DNA from: CAMDPA01 sp964574325
GTDB taxonomy: Bacteria; Pseudomonadota; Alphaproteobacteria; Rhizobiales; Hyphomicrobiaceae
Assembly: GCA_964574325.1 (NCBI GenBank)
Contig: CAZNMY010000011.1
Coordinates: 1-64,000 of the forward strand
DNA length: 64,000 bases
Reading direction: 5' to 3'
Shown: piece after piece, positions 9,062 through 17,876 of the stretch
Layout of the letters: each line of letters begins with the position of its first letter
How positions within the stretch are numbered: position 1 is the stretch's first letter
The notes under the pieces: generated by a model
Seen by the model: the letters and a program-made list of their open reading frames with translations, nothing else
Databases searched by the model: none
What the model was told of the DNA's origin: nothing
Made by a program: the position numbers and the translations under genes

Positions 9062-10699
9062 CTCCGGTACAAATGTGCGAACCCCAGGGGTTGCGCTTGT
9101 ACCAGCCATAACACACTGCTCTAGAACGTCTTTTCGGCCGAACAGCCGGATTTTCCCTTGATCGACCTCTATGCGGTCGACGATGGACGTTAGCCACGCC
9201 TTACGCGCGGACGTGTCGCCCTCCTGAATTCGTTGCCGCATGAGGTCGCTGAACTTGGCAACCGTCTCCTCAGTCACTTCGGCTTTGGCCTTCACGTTGC
9301 CACGCGCTCTCGCCAGCGCTTCTTTCGAGAGATCGCGGTCGGCCTTCAAGGCCGTGATGCGTTCCTTGAGAAGGTCGTCCATTTCGGCGACGCCATCCTC
9401 GATTAGTTTGTAGAGACGCTTCAGCTTCTCTTCGGCATTGGTCGCCTCGCGTTCCAGGGCGGCGAGCCGAGCATCAACGGATGCGGCGCGCTCTGCCCGC
9501 CGCGTGGCCAGCGTCGAAAGCAACTCCCAGATCCGATCACCGGTCAGCAGCTTGTCCATCAGATGCTTGGTCACGAGATCGTCGAGCCGATCCATCTGCA
9601 CCGTGCGACCAGGACACGCCTTCTTGCCCTTTCGCGCGCACGTCGAGCAGGCGTAGTACCGATGCACCTTGCCGGTCTTCGACGTGCCGGTCCGCAGTGA
9701 CATCGCGCCTTGGCACAAGTTGCAGAATGCCAGTCCGGTCAGCAAAATCGGTCCAGTAACCGAACGCGGCGCGGCAATGCGTGGATTGCGGCCCTTCAAT
9801 AGCCGTTGCACACCTTCGAACACCTCCGGGGCGATGATCGCTGGCGCATCGGCGAAAATCTGCTCAGCATCAGCCTTCTCGCGCCGCGTTTTGCTGTCGA
9901 CGTGATTGAACCGCCAACGGCCGCCGTAGACTGGGTTAGTCAACAGTTGATGGATGGTGCCGTTACCCCACATGCCGCCCCTGCGGGTCCGATAGCCGCG
10001 ATCGTTCAGCCAGGTCGCGACAGCCTTGGTGCCCATCGGCGGGCTGCCTTCGTGGCCGCCCACGACCAGCTTGAAGATGAATTGCACTTGTTCGGCTTCG
10101 ACCGGATCGATCTCAAGCCGCTTCTTTACCCGTGCGCCACGTTTCTCGACCTCCACGGTGCGATAACCGAATGGTGCCGTCGATCCGTTCCAGAACCCCT
10201 GCCGAGCGTTCTCCTTCATCGACCGCAAGACGTGCTTGGCGTTTTCCTTCGACTGGTATTCGTCGAACAACGAAATCACCTGCCGCATCATCACCTGCGC
10301 CGGATCATCACCCAGCTCTTGCGTCATCGAGACCAGCTTGACGCCATGCTTGGCCAGCTTCCGGACGTAGAATTCGAGCCCAAAGGCATCGCGGAAGAAC
10401 CGCGAGTACGAATGCACGATGATCACATCGAATGGATTGTCTCCGTCGCAGGCACGTTCGATCATACGCTGGAATTCAGGGCGCTTGTCATCCATCGCCG
10501 AAGCGCCGGGCTCGATGTACTCGGCGACGACGGTCCAGCCGCGCGCAGCAACCCAATTTGCCGTCTGCGCGCGTTGATCCGGAATCGACAGGTCATGTTC
10601 GGCCTGTCGTCCAGTTGATACGCGCAAGTAGAGGGTCGCACGCAGCACGGGCGCAGGCGCCTCGGATTTCGATTTCGAACGAGGCGTCTGCGCGTGCAT
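9032..10699 (-). CDS. large serine recombinase at the tRNA-Arg junction
   Basis: A 555-residue serine recombinase. The resolvase domain has the nucleophile in YLRVSTGRQ (Ser28) and the active-site YSRFFRD arginines. The recombinase domain follows (STAPFGYRT, NPVYGG), then a zinc ribbon (CNLC...CSTCARKGKKAC), a coiled coil rich in Glu/Lys/Arg, and a C-terminal DNA-binding tail. It cuts and rejoins DNA through a Ser-DNA intermediate and is the prime candidate integrase/excisionase here. The last codons, WRTRQDSNL and the stop, lie inside the tRNA-Arg gene on the opposite strand, so the protein's C-terminus is fixed by the attachment site. Two tiny genes precede it in the same direction. Confidence 0.9.
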
Positions 10700-10709
10700 G
10701 GCATCACCC

Positions 10710-10934
10710 TTATTTCCCGTCGGACCGTCTCAATGTGTCAGAGCTGTCGCCAGCTGGGAAGCATTCTGAGAGCTCTCGGACGAACCGCTCGTGCCGCTTC
10801 CTGTGAAGCGGGAAAGACATCCGCCGGACGTATCGCAACAGGTCATCGCGAAGCGCGGGATCGCACGAATTGTAAAGTTCGTGCGCAAAATCGCGGATGA
10901 TATCCCTGTCGTCTTCGTTGCCGATCTTACTCAT
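10710..10934 (-). CDS. small acidic/basic protein upstream of the recombinase, unknown
   Basis: A 74-residue protein that I do not recognise. The N-terminal half is predicted helical (NEDDRDIIRDFAHELYNSC) and the middle is basic (YVRRMSFPLHRKRHERFVREL). GAGGA lies upstream of ATG 10934, 2 bp after the stop of the preceding small gene, and the gene ends 10 bp before the recombinase. It is therefore probably cotranscribed with the recombinase; a recombination directionality role would be plausible for a small basic protein in this place but is only a guess. Confidence 0.55.
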   Translation of the reverse strand: MSKIGNEDDRDIIRDFAHELYNSCDPALRDDLLRYVRRMSFPLHRKRHERFVRELSECFPAGDSSDTLRRSDGK

Positions 10935-10946
10935 CGCGTATGTTCC

Positions 10947-11162
10947 TCACTTGGCCTGACCACTTCCGAGCACCACATCGAGGATGTCGCTCATGTAGCG
11001 CTCGATGGCGTCGATTTCGGATGAGCTGATGGCTGCGTCGTGCGGGAGATCGTCGGCGATCGTAAGCACTTGATCGTCCAGACCGACGCCGACTTCTGGC
11101 GAGACGCACGGACCTTCCGAGCGCCACGTCAACGTTTCAGCGATGTCTGAGGTCTTCGCCAT
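10947..11162 (-). CDS. small acidic protein, first gene of the recombinase operon
   Basis: A 71-residue acidic protein beginning MAKTSDIAETLTWRSEG and ending DILDVVLGSGQAK. I know no family for it. ATG 11162 was chosen because GAGG precedes it at usual spacing; an upstream ATG at 11189 would add nine residues. It starts a three-gene set (this gene, a 74-residue gene, the serine recombinase) with gaps of about 10 bp. Two copies of the element-wide operator-like motif lie 70-170 bp upstream, suggesting that the set is regulated together with the other element operons. Confidence 0.5.
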   Translation of the reverse strand: MAKTSDIAETLTWRSEGPCVSPEVGVGLDDQVLTIADDLPHDAAISSSEIDAIERYMSDILDVVLGSGQAK

Positions 11163-11222
11163 CAGCCTCGTCCGCATGTCGACGGACAAGATTTATGGAC
11201 GCGGCAAACGCGATGAAAGAAA

Positions 11223-11249
11223 CCAGCTTCAAATCAAGCTGGTATCAGG
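11223..11249. promoter_or_regulatory. operator-like motif plus inverted repeat
   Basis: Perfect 7-bp inverted repeat CCAGCTT/AAGCTGG (11223-11242), overlapping AATCAAGCTGGTATCAGG (11232-11249), a variant of the motif found before other operons of the element. It sits upstream of the left-pointing recombinase operon. Confidence 0.5.
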
Positions 11250-11310
11250 TTCTTTAGCGCAGTGACTTCAGCGCGAGGTGGCCAATACGCGGAGTGCAGC
11301 AAAAATAGAT

Positions 11311-11328
11311 GATATCAAGTTGATGTCG
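11311..11328. promoter_or_regulatory. operator-like motif, second copy
   Basis: GATATCAAGTTGATGTCG contains the 11-bp core ATCAAGTTGAT that is also present upstream of traG at 31984. It is 62 bp further from the recombinase operon than the first copy. Confidence 0.5.
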
Positions 11329-11464
11329 TGCATGCGGATTTTCGGAGCTGTATAAACGACCCATGATCGCAGAAACAGGCACGGGCGAAGCCGGAGAAAA
11401 TGCAAACGACGGGCCGCGCAAGCAGTGAACAGAAAAAGGATCAGAAAACGGAAGAGGCCGTTAC

Positions 11465-13126
11465 CTATGCGGCGACGGCGAGGTCACGCGACCGCTGCAC
11501 AACAAAAGACGTTTCCGACGGTGCCGCAGGAAGTACGTGCACGACATAGTTGATTGGTTGCGGGCCCCCGCAACCATAATTGCAGTCCTGAACGGCAGGC
11601 ATCCTTACCGGGAACGATCCTGCCTCAATTTCAAGCGCTTGAGGCTCATCGTCCTCCCGAGGTAGCACGACCACGCGCTGGACTAGACCGCGCACAATGT
11701 CGGTTGCCTCACGCTCCTGTTCTGACCCTTCCAGCGATTTCAGGCGCAGCCCTTCCACCTGCTTCCGGTAGCTTTCGGCGCCGTTGCCGGCCGGGATCCT
11801 TGGTGCGTCATCCGGCCGCAAGGCCAGCTCGCTCGCAATCTCGCGCTTCTTCGCCGCAAGCTCATTGAGCCGCGGCCCCGCCACAGCAGGATCGGCATGG
11901 CCATCCTCGACAAGCCGCATCATGCGATCGAATTTCTTCTGGATATCCGCCCGTTCGCTCTCGAGGCGGTTACGCATACCGTCGCGGTCGCCCTGGGCAC
12001 GATTGAACTCATCGCGGTAAGCAGCAACCGCGTGTTCGAACATTTCGTCGGTCAGCACATGCTCAAGGATCGACGACAAGACTCGCTGTTCGACCTCCGT
12101 CATGCGGACAAGGCGACTTCTCTCACAAGTGCCACTGTTGGTTTTTGCCGAGCATCGCAGAAAATCTTTGGTCGCGATGTTGTATTTGGCGCCGCAGCAG
12201 CCGCAGTAGACCAATCCGGACAAGAGCCGCTGTGGTCGCCGCTGCTTGTGAATTTGCGGCCCACCGCGCGACTCTCGAAGGCGCTGTACCCGCAGCCAGA
12301 CATCTTCTTCGACGATCCGCAACTCCGGCACATCCTGGCGCTGCCATTCGCTTTCCGGGTTCGGACGAGACACGCGCTTGCCCGTGGACGGGTCTTTGAC
12401 GAACCGCTGCCGATTGTAAGTGATTGTGCCCCGATAGAGTTCGTTGTTCAGCAGGCCGTTGCGCCGCTTCGGCGATCCAACAACCGAGGACAGATTCCAC
12501 GGTCCTCCCGATGGACCCGGCACGCCCTCACGATTGAGGTCCTTGACGATGGACAGCGTGCCTTTGCCAGAAACGTACTCGGCATAGATGCGTCGGACAA
12601 CATCGGCTTCGACAGTATTGATAACGCGGCGGCCGCGATCATCGCCGGATGGCACAACGTCATAACCGTAGCTTCGACCGCCAGGGATACGCCCCGCCTT
12701 CACCCGCCCCATCTGACCGCGCTTCGTCTTCTGCGCGAGGTCCTTCAGGAACAGCGCAGACATGGTGCCCTTGAGGCCCACATGAATTTCGTTCACATGG
12801 CCGTCGGCCAGCGTCTCGATCCGCACGCCCAGGAAGTTCAGACGCTCATAGAGCGCGGCAATGTCCGCCTGGCTGCGTGACAGCCGGTCGAGGCTCTCGG
12901 TGACCAAGACCTGGACTTTCCCAGCCGCCGCGTCGGCCATCAGACGCTGCAGTCCCGGCCGGTTGATCACGGACGCACCGGAGATCGCTGCATCCTCATA
13001 GACGCCCATCATCCCGAAGCCACGCGTGTCCGCGTACTTCCTGGCCATACTCACCTGGTCCGTGATCGAGCGTGCGTCCTGCAGGTCACTCGAGAAGCGA
13101 GCATAGATCGCCGCGCGCATGTACAA
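11465..13126 (-). CDS. second large serine recombinase
   Basis: A 553-residue serine recombinase, different in sequence from the one at the tRNA. Catalytic Ser is in YARFSSDLQDARS near the N-terminus; the conserved ESLDRLSRSQADIA arginine segment follows, then a recombinase domain (GRSYGYDVV, NNELYRGTITYNRQRF), a zinc ribbon (VYCGCCGAKYN...CSAKTNSGTC) and a coiled coil. Length and layout fit the large serine integrase/recombinase family. One small gene precedes it. Two divergent recombinases in tandem may mean that one element integrated next to another or that one is for excision, inversion or multimer resolution; the sequence does not decide this. Confidence 0.9.
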   Translation of the reverse strand: MYMRAAIYARFSSDLQDARSITDQVSMARKYADTRGFGMMGVYEDAAISGASVINRPGLQRLMADAAAGKVQVLVTESLDRLSRSQADIAALYERLNFLGVRIETLADGHVNEIHVGLKGTMSALFLKDLAQKTKRGQMGRVKAGRIPGGRSYGYDVVPSGDDRGRRVINTVEADVVRRIYAEYVSGKGTLSIVKDLNREGVPGPSGGPWNLSSVVGSPKRRNGLLNNELYRGTITYNRQRFVKDPSTGKRVSRPNPESEWQRQDVPELRIVEEDVWLRVQRLRESRGGPQIHKQRRPQRLLSGLVYCGCCGAKYNIATKDFLRCSAKTNSGTCERSRLVRMTEVEQRVLSSILEHVLTDEMFEHAVAAYRDEFNRAQGDRDGMRNRLESERADIQKKFDRMMRLVEDGHADPAVAGPRLNELAAKKREIASELALRPDDAPRIPAGNGAESYRKQVEGLRLKSLEGSEQEREATDIVRGLVQRVVVLPREDDEPQALEIEAGSFPVRMPAVQDCNYGCGGPQPINYVVHVLPAAPSETSFVVQRSRDLAVAA

Positions 13127-13150
13127 GCTCCAAGCTTCCTTGTCGTCGCT

Positions 13151-13393
13151 TCACTGTAGCGCCTTTTGAGGCTCTTTGCCGGCATCGGCCGACGTTTCAG
13201 CTACCGCCTGGTTCGCAGACTCAGCGGCGTCCAACTTCACCGCCGCAAGGTCGCGGAGTGCTGCAAGGCGGCCAATCGCCCGCGCCAAGTCGATAAGGTT
13301 GCCCTTGACGACAGCAGGGTCGAGGCCGGCGCCGGATTCACTTCCTTTCCACTCGATCCTGAGCGGCTCTGCCGTAAGAATTCGCTTCTTCAT
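13151..13393 (-). CDS. small protein preceding the second recombinase
   Basis: An 80-residue protein starting MKKRILTAEPLRIEWKG, with a helical centre (VKGNLIDLARAIGRLAALRDLAA) and a polar C-terminus. Similar small ORFs are, as I recall, often found just upstream of recombinase genes in alphaproteobacterial elements, but I cannot name the family. The stop is 24 bp from the recombinase start, so the two are likely cotranscribed. Starts at 13414 (GTG) and 13402 (ATG) are alternatives. Confidence 0.55.
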   Translation of the reverse strand: MKKRILTAEPLRIEWKGSESGAGLDPAVVKGNLIDLARAIGRLAALRDLAAVKLDAAESANQAVAETSADAGKEPQKALQ

Positions 13394-13461
13394 TGTGCCC
13401 ATCCGTGACTGCACGGATGAACTCTGATGATGCGAGGCACGCGTCGAAAGAAAGCAACATC

Positions 13462-13479
13462 AGATCAACATGATATCAC
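13462..13479. promoter_or_regulatory. operator-like motif upstream of second recombinase operon
   Basis: GATCAACATGATATCACG, 69 bp upstream of the small gene that leads the recombinase operon. It matches the copies at 30332 and 31983 at most positions. Confidence 0.5.
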
Positions 13480-13703
13480 GCTGAGAAGCGTCTCCAGCGA
13501 CCAGTGCGAACTTGCGTATCGCCGTGGCGTCCAGATTAACCATCGTCGCCAACTCCGGCATCATAGACTGCTCACCGACCAAATTGGCTACAGAGCAACG
13601 CTCTTTTGAGCAACAGCCCCCGGACCAATATCATTCGATTTAGTTTCATCGATTCTGTGTATACTTCAATACGCAACCTTTTCTCTTTATTTATGGAGCA
13701 CGC

Positions 13704-14435
13704 ATGGATGATCATTTCTCTCAGTTGGTAGAACAGCATCGAGGGATGATCCGCAAGGCCGCTCTATATAGCTATCACTTGCACTCAAACTGCTTTCTGC
13801 CGGACAATAAAAAGATGGATCTGAGGACCATCCTGTCGGCGGGGCTTCCTGATACATTTCAACCTGTCTCCGATTTATACTGCCTTATATATAGTTTGTC
13901 GGAATACGAAGACGGTGGATTACTGTATTCGCTTATTGACGCCGCCAAAGACCGCAGAGCTGAAGAAGGTACGCCACGTCCGTGGCCGATGACACCATTC
14001 TCGTTTGGCGTTAACTTACCTGATTTGTCCATCGTTGTGCATGGGCCAGATAGGCGTGTTCCTGATTTCAGTGCCGCTGCGCCACCAAACGATGATTACC
14101 ATGCCTGGTTCAATGGATTGTCCGATGCACAGCGCGATATCGAGATGCAGGCAATTTACGAGCGCACCCGATGTGAGTGGGTCGCGGAAGTGAGGCGCGC
14201 GCTCCTCTGGCAGCACAAACTGTATTTTGATCCTCGCGTACCGAGCAACGTGACACTTGGCAATCTTGAAGGTCGACGTCCCGTAGGACCCGCCAGCGAA
14301 ATTGCTAATCGCTATGGCTATCAGGACGTTGCCCCAGAGCACTGGGAATTAAGCCTACACGAACGAGATAAGCTCTACAATCGCGGCGCGACTTCGAGCA
14401 GGACTAGTAAACCGCCAAAACCGGATCTCAGTTAG
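13704..14435 (+). CDS. unknown protein in an AT-rich cargo segment
   Basis: A 243-residue protein with no family that I recognise. The N-terminus is helical (MDDHFSQLVEQHRGMIRKAA), the middle contains a YSLSEYEDGGLLYSLIDAAKDRR helix and the C-terminus is Ser/Lys rich. No signal peptide or membrane segment is visible, so it is probably cytosolic. GGAG precedes ATG 13704. The DNA around its start is clearly more AT-rich (many TTTATT and TATATAT tracts) than the flanking element genes, suggesting a separate horizontal origin. Its stop overlaps the stop of the convergent methyltransferase gene by 4 bp. Confidence 0.65.
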   Translation: MDDHFSQLVEQHRGMIRKAALYSYHLHSNCFLPDNKKMDLRTILSAGLPDTFQPVSDLYCLIYSLSEYEDGGLLYSLIDAAKDRRAEEGTPRPWPMTPFSFGVNLPDLSIVVHGPDRRVPDFSAAAPPNDDYHAWFNGLSDAQRDIEMQAIYERTRCEWVAEVRRALLWQHKLYFDPRVPSNVTLGNLEGRRPVGPASEIANRYGYQDVAPEHWELSLHERDKLYNRGATSSRTSKPPKPDLS

Positions 14436-15277
14436 TGGGAAGCTCGACGTCCACCGCCGATACTCAACGCCATCGGAAAACCGTAGCCATCCCGCAATAC
14501 TTCGATATCGTCATGTCCGGCGCCTGTGAATACCAGACGAGCCTGCGGCAGGCGCTCGTAGCCAACTTGAACAAATCCCCTTCCTAGCGGCCTTATCATC
14601 TCGCGAAATGATTTCGCCAGACGCCGGAAGTGCTTCAGCCCATCGGCCCCGCCATCCAACGATTCAATCGGGTCGTAAAGCCGAACCTCTGGCATCAATT
14701 CGGCAAGCTGACTGGTCGGAACCCACGGCAATGTGCACAGCACCACGTCGAAATCCGACAGACGCAGCGCGTGTGCATCACCTTCGAGGAATACGCAGCG
14801 ATTGGATACCCCGTGCGCGTGCGCATTGCTCCGCGCCAAGGCGACCGCCGCCGCCTTGCAGTCGACACCAACGCCGGTTGCGTCGGGCAGTGCCCGCAGC
14901 GCCGCCACCAGCAGGTTACCGGAGCCAGTGCCGAGGTCGAGAATGCGGAGGGCTTGGGTTCGTGTCGACGCGAATGCCAACGCATGATCGAGCAGGCGTT
15001 CACTGCTGGCACATGGTTCATAGACATCATCGTCAAGCTGCATTGGGAGGCCGTGGAAATGTTTGAAGCCAGCGATCCGGGCAATGGAGCGCCGCGCTTC
15101 GCGCTCTACAATTGCAGCTTCCACCAGCTCTTCAAGTGAGCGACGCACAGTGTTTGCATGAAAGGCCACAGCTAGTTGCACCAGCGTCAGCGCCTCGCCG
15201 TGCGGTTCGGGAATGCCTGCGTCAGCAAGCCGACGTTCAGCGGCGACGATGAAAGACTGCAAACTAATGACGGTCAC
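14432..15277 (-). CDS. PrmC/HemK-like methyltransferase of a RiPP locus
   Basis: A 281-residue class I SAM methyltransferase. The SAM-binding motif I, DLGTGSG, is at 114-120 and motif II (VGVDCK) follows. The arrangement helical N-domain, catalytic domain, then LMPEVRLYDPIESLDGGADGLKHFR is that of PrmC/HemK N5-glutamine methyltransferases. However, the catalytic NPPY of that family is replaced by CTLPW (181-185), so it is unlikely to be the housekeeping release-factor methylase. Its ATG overlaps the stop of the radical SAM gene (ATGA), so it is translationally coupled to the maturase and most likely acts on the same peptide. The acceptor is not known. Confidence 0.75.
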   Translation of the reverse strand: MTVISLQSFIVAAERRLADAGIPEPHGEALTLVQLAVAFHANTVRRSLEELVEAAIVEREARRSIARIAGFKHFHGLPMQLDDDVYEPCASSERLLDHALAFASTRTQALRILDLGTGSGNLLVAALRALPDATGVGVDCKAAAVALARSNAHAHGVSNRCVFLEGDAHALRLSDFDVVLCTLPWVPTSQLAELMPEVRLYDPIESLDGGADGLKHFRRLAKSFREMIRPLGRGFVQVGYERLPQARLVFTGAGHDDIEVLRDGYGFPMALSIGGGRRASH

Positions 15278-16434
15278 GGCTCTCCCGCTGGTGCTTCAGT
15301 GTCTTTGCCTTTGGACGCGATGATGTAATCGACGACAGCATCCGCCGCGTACTGGTTGCGAATACGGCAGTAGAGCGTCTCAGTCGAACCAAAGTCGCCT
15401 GTTTCGTAGAACTTGTTGCTGGGACACCCGCCGGCGCACAGCTCGAAATAATCACAGCTCATCCGACACCTATCGACGCCCGTTTCTATGGCGGCGAAGG
15501 AGCGACTGGCGAACACGCGGTCAGCGTAGACTGCCAATGGTTCGGTGAGAACGTTGCAACGCGGGAAGTCTACTTTGTCGGCACTGCTCATACCTGCAAG
15601 CTCTGGGCAGAACGTCGATGCCGTGCCGTTGCTTAATACCGTCAGGTAGGTCATGGGCCTCGTCAGCCAGCCTTCGACGGGTTCGCCACTCAGGATGCTG
15701 GGCAACATCCAATCGGTTTCGCGCAGTCGGATGTGCGGATAGTGTTCCTCGCGCTCGCGCAACAGCGTGGTGATGAAGTGATGTATCTTGCCGCGCAGCT
15801 CGCCGCTGTCGTCCAACGCCTTCAGCGATGAGGTGCCATGCGTGCCTTCCATCTCTTCGAAGTTGAACGCCACGCTATCCGCGCCAATCTCGGCGAACGC
15901 CGCCAGCAAATCCTTGGGCCGGTCGAGGGAAGCAGAACTCACTACGGCCAAGATGGCGGGGTGGAGACCTGCATCCTGCAATCGCTTGAAGCCAGCCACC
16001 ACCTTGTCGAACGTGCCCGTCCCGTTGCGGGTGACACGATTGGCGTTGTGGACATCGGCAGGTCCGTCGATGCTGACTCCGATACCATAGTGATGCTGTT
16101 TGAAAAATTGTGCCCACGCATCGTCGATGAGGATGCCGTTGGTTTGGACATGATACCGGAAGGTTTCCGCCAGCGCCGGTGCACCAGCGGCAACCGCTTC
16201 GTGACAGGCGCGGAAATGGTCGAGGCCGACCGTCAGAGGTTCGCCAGCGTGCCAGTACCACTTCACTGGCGCGCTACCGTCCTGATATTCCGCCACCCGC
16301 TCCGCGAGACGGCGCACAAGGGTCGGTTCCATCCGATCCTTGCTGCGCCGGTCAAGCAGGTAACAATACTTGCAGTCGATGTTGCAGAACGGTGTTGTCT
16401 GCATCACCACATGACTGATGCGGGGATAGCGCAT
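15274..16434 (-). CDS. radical SAM/SPASM peptide maturase
   Basis: A 386-residue radical SAM enzyme. The 4Fe-4S motif CNIDCKYC (C17, C21, C24) follows TPFC context typical of peptide maturases with cyclophane-forming GrrM/OscB-like sequences; WYWHAGEPL and VSIDGP are further conserved rSAM segments. The C-terminal SPASM region holds auxiliary cluster cysteines, among them CRMSCDYFELCAGGCPSNKF and a last YCR. Such enzymes crosslink side chains or epimerise residues in ribosomal peptides. The 71-residue precursor candidate lies 3 bp upstream and a methyltransferase is coupled downstream. The anaerobic sulfatase maturase family is related, but no sulfatase is nearby. Product chemistry is an inference. 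Confidence 0.85.
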   Translation of the reverse strand: MRYPRISHVVMQTTPFCNIDCKYCYLLDRRSKDRMEPTLVRRLAERVAEYQDGSAPVKWYWHAGEPLTVGLDHFRACHEAVAAGAPALAETFRYHVQTNGILIDDAWAQFFKQHHYGIGVSIDGPADVHNANRVTRNGTGTFDKVVAGFKRLQDAGLHPAILAVVSSASLDRPKDLLAAFAEIGADSVAFNFEEMEGTHGTSSLKALDDSGELRGKIHHFITTLLREREEHYPHIRLRETDWMLPSILSGEPVEGWLTRPMTYLTVLSNGTASTFCPELAGMSSADKVDFPRCNVLTEPLAVYADRVFASRSFAAIETGVDRCRMSCDYFELCAGGCPSNKFYETGDFGSTETLYCRIRNQYAADAVVDYIIASKGKDTEAPAGEP

Positions 16435-16437
16435 CGA

Positions 16438-16653
16438 TTAGCCCAATGAAGGCCCGAACAGTTGGCTGAGCTTGTTTGCCACCACATCGTCACGGTCCGG
16501 TGCGTAGCCGTCGCCCGTGCCATTGCGCCAGATGCCTTCGTCGTTCTGATTGAATGCCGACACGCTGGCGTAGCGACTGGTAGCAATGCCGCGAGATGCG
16601 GCGCGGCCTTGCACAATGTTTCTTGCAGCAGAAAGTTTCGATGAAAACGTCAT
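16438..16653 (-). CDS. candidate RiPP precursor peptide
   Basis: A 71-residue peptide ending 3 bp before the maturase gene. ATG 16653 has GGAG 7 bp upstream. The N-terminal half (MTFSSKLSAARNIVQGRAAS) is basic and Ser/Ala-rich like a leader. The C-terminal half is Gly/Asp/Asn rich and holds aromatic residues separated by polar ones: W42-R-N44, Y50-A-P-D53 and F66 in LSQLFGPSLG. Aromatic-x-Asn triplets are crosslinked to cyclophanes in known rSAM/SPASM peptides, so WRN is the obvious candidate site. No Cys is present, which rules out sactipeptides. Not recognised as any named precursor family. Confidence 0.72.
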   Translation of the reverse strand: MTFSSKLSAARNIVQGRAASRGIATSRYASVSAFNQNDEGIWRNGTGDGYAPDRDDVVANKLSQLFGPSLG

Positions 16654-16898
16654 GGTAATTCTCCAATGTAATAAGTTGATAAATAAAATAACCACACGAA
16701 GTTAGCCACAAAATGAATTGGAAAGTCAATAAAAGCATTGCAAATGCGTAATTAATATCTTTTCACATCCAATTGCGACAAGCCAGCCTTTTTGGCCAAC
16801 AGGTCGACCCAAAATAATCATTCTGGATTTGCTTGTGGTTTGCTGCCACTCAAAGTCCGCCGATTGACGGCCCGCGGAATACTTTCATCTCGTTGGGA

Positions 16899-17750
16899 TC
16901 ACTGTGCTGCGCCGACGCGCATCAGTGACGTTGAGGCAAAGTAGCGCTTCAGCGGTCGAAAGTCCGCGAGCATGTGCGTCGAAAAATCGAAGAGACCGGC
17001 GCCGAAGGTGCTACCGTCGTGCGGCAGGAAATCGGTTTGTGCCACATAGCCCCACATCGGCGGAACCCGCAGCCTGTAAGCACAATGTGGCTGGCGCCGC
17101 AATGCAAGGCGCAGCAGCTCAGTCGCGTTGTTCGCCGCGTTCACTTCGCCCCTCAACACATCGAGCACGTCGGTAGCCGTGAAAGTCATGAACAAAAAAT
17201 ATCGATCGCCAGCACCTACGTTCACGCTCAACCGATAGCGGCTGCGGCTTCTCATGTTCATCGGCAGACTGTCCCAACTGTCGAAGTGGATACCAAGCCG
17301 CTTATGTCGCCGTTCGTTCACGGTTGTCGTGAGAAGGCCCGGTCGGTTGCTGTTGAGCCCAATGAGATGGAATTGCGATGGTGACCACACGAAGTGCGAA
17401 CGCGCGCTCGCCGTCGCTGCCGCCAGTACGTCATCATGCGGAAAGCTGCCACACAAAGCGGCCGCTTGATCGGCATTGTGTGCGAGCAAGCCCCGGCCAA
17501 GCAATGGCACCAGTGCGGTTTCGAATGACAACAGCGACACCACGCTTGTGCGCCGGTCGAGCAGCAAGTCGTCTGACTGGGTTACTGCCGCCACGTCACG
17601 AGCGCCAACCGGCGAGAACGGCAGCGCCGGAATAAACGCGCCCTCATCATAGGAAATGCCGTCGTGCTCCGTCACGATCGCAGAGGATAGTGTCGTACTC
17701 GATAAATAGTCGGCCAGTACAAGGCCGGAAGGAACACCAGCGACGAGCAT
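16899..17750 (-). CDS. candidate 2OG-Fe(II) oxygenase-like protein of the RiPP locus
   Basis: A 283-residue protein. H155-F-D157 in RLGIHFDSWD and H244 in QTDFLPHDGST could form the HxD...H iron triad of 2-oxoglutarate oxygenases; the spacing of 87 residues and an intervening beta-rich segment (YRLSVNVGAGDRYFLFMTF) fit a jelly roll. I recall that cyclophane RiPP loci with a 2OG-Fe(II) oxygenase beside precursor and rSAM enzyme (YhhC type) are known, so hydroxylation of the same peptide is a reasonable guess. It is 245 bp upstream of the precursor and in the same direction; the gap is AT-rich and could hold a separate promoter. Confidence 0.55.
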   Translation of the reverse strand: MLVAGVPSGLVLADYLSSTTLSSAIVTEHDGISYDEGAFIPALPFSPVGARDVAAVTQSDDLLLDRRTSVVSLLSFETALVPLLGRGLLAHNADQAAALCGSFPHDDVLAAATASARSHFVWSPSQFHLIGLNSNRPGLLTTTVNERRHKRLGIHFDSWDSLPMNMRSRSRYRLSVNVGAGDRYFLFMTFTATDVLDVLRGEVNAANNATELLRLALRRQPHCAYRLRVPPMWGYVAQTDFLPHDGSTFGAGLFDFSTHMLADFRPLKRYFASTSLMRVGAAQ

Positions 17751-17876
17751 GAAAAACGACCGTGAAAATGTGGAAATAACAATGTAGTTTCGTCCCGCTG
17801 TGGTTAATGAATGGTGAATTAGCCTCTATTTAACCGGCATCCGTTAAAACTGTTGCGGGTACACAATGGAGAGGCT

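Noticed and set aside
9806..10618. 270-codon plus-strand frame opposite the first recombinase
   Set aside because: Overlaps the full catalytic domain of a clear serine recombinase.
15274..16434. Anaerobic sulfatase maturase
   Set aside because: The rSAM/SPASM fold fits, but there is no sulfatase gene in the window and a short peptide gene and methyltransferase are coupled to it.
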